Shown here: piece after piece, positions 7,173 through 7,215 of the stretch | How the letters are laid out: every line of letters begins with the position of its first letter | How positions within the stretch are numbered: the stretch's first letter is position 1 | Source: an uncultured Desulfomonile sp. | GTDB taxonomy: Bacteria > Desulfobacterota > Desulfomonilia > Desulfomonilales > Desulfomonilaceae | Assembly: GCA_903920415.1 (NCBI GenBank) | Contig: CAIXMD010000051.1 | Span: forward strand, 1-7,215 | Length of the DNA: 7,215 nt | Reading direction: 5' to 3' | Program-made: the position numbers and the translations under genes | Notes under the pieces: model-generated | Told to the model about the DNA's origin: nothing | The model's database searches: none | The model's input: only the letters and a program-made list of their open reading frames with translations

Positions 7173-7200
7173 CCGTGCCGAGTCAACCTTAGACGCTCGG
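7173..7200 (+). other. GC-rich perfect stem-loop downstream of hpf
   Basis: CCGTGCCGAG (7173-7182) pairs exactly with CTCGGCACGG (7194/7195-7204), a 10-bp stem with a loop of about 12-13 bases; the pairing thus runs to 7204. It lies 89 bases after the hpf stop in otherwise featureless DNA. No run of T follows it: the + strand continues CTGAAACAAT to the end of the window, and the minus strand continues GATTCGCTC. It is therefore not a standard intrinsic terminator. It could be a processing or stabilising 3' structure, an inter-gene RNA hairpin, or a protein site. Confidence 0.6.
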
Positions 7201-7215
7201 CACGGCTGAAACAAT

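Noticed and set aside
7087..7209. Forty-codon open frame starting three bases after the hpf stop and ending inside the stem-loop's 3' flank.
   Set aside because: No ribosome binding site, no recognisable family, mixed composition rich in Arg, Ser, Thr, His and Cys, and its end is formed by the hairpin sequence. Best explained by chance; conservation in relatives would be needed to revive it.
7198..7213. CGGCACG resembling the -24 half of a sigma-54 promoter, which would be attractive next to rpoN.
   Set aside because: The -12 GC is absent at the required distance (AC is there instead), and the CGGCACG is fully explained as the 3' arm of the stem-loop.

Overview
This window is a compact, single-strand (+) gene cluster from a Gram-negative, LPS-making bacterium. 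Gene order and protein style point to the deltaproteobacterial lineages (Desulfobacterota and relatives). A run of pyrG, kdsA, kdsC, lptC, lptA, lptB, rpoN and hpf is what I recall from Geobacter-like genomes. That assignment is an inference from gene order and protein character; no 16S or other phylogenetic marker is present. Base composition looks near balanced and even throughout, and there are no mobile elements, CRISPR arrays, tRNA or rRNA genes.

Layout: pyrG (CTP synthase, 5-1660) overlaps by ATGA a long ORF (1657-3075) that encodes KdsA and KdsC on one polypeptide. Then come lptC (3118-3729), lptA (best start 3747, to 4322), lptB (TTG start, 4339-5052), rpoN/sigma-54 (5068-6498) and a long-form hpf (best start 6541, to 7083). 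Spacings are -4, 42, 17, 16, 15 and 42 bases, so one operon or a set of overlapping transcripts is likely. No convincing promoter was found inside. The last 132 bases hold no recognisable gene, only a perfect 10-bp GC-rich stem-loop at 7173-7200 that lacks a T-run on either strand.

How the genes fit together: KdsA makes Kdo-8-phosphate and KdsC dephosphorylates it to Kdo. CTP from PyrG is the co-substrate with which KdsB (not in the window) activates Kdo to CMP-Kdo for the LPS inner core. LptC (inner-membrane anchored), LptA (periplasmic bridge) and LptB (cytoplasmic ATPase) are parts of the machine that exports finished LPS. RpoN and HPF are regulatory passengers often found directly after lptB.

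The most notable feature is the KdsA-KdsC fusion. Both halves keep complete catalytic motifs, and the KdsA half carries the Cys/His/Glu/Asp tetrad of the metal-dependent class. The KdsD (KpsF) isomerase gene that I recall sitting between kdsA and kdsC in related clusters is absent here. Apart from this, the window is conserved housekeeping DNA; I see no sign of a wholly new system.
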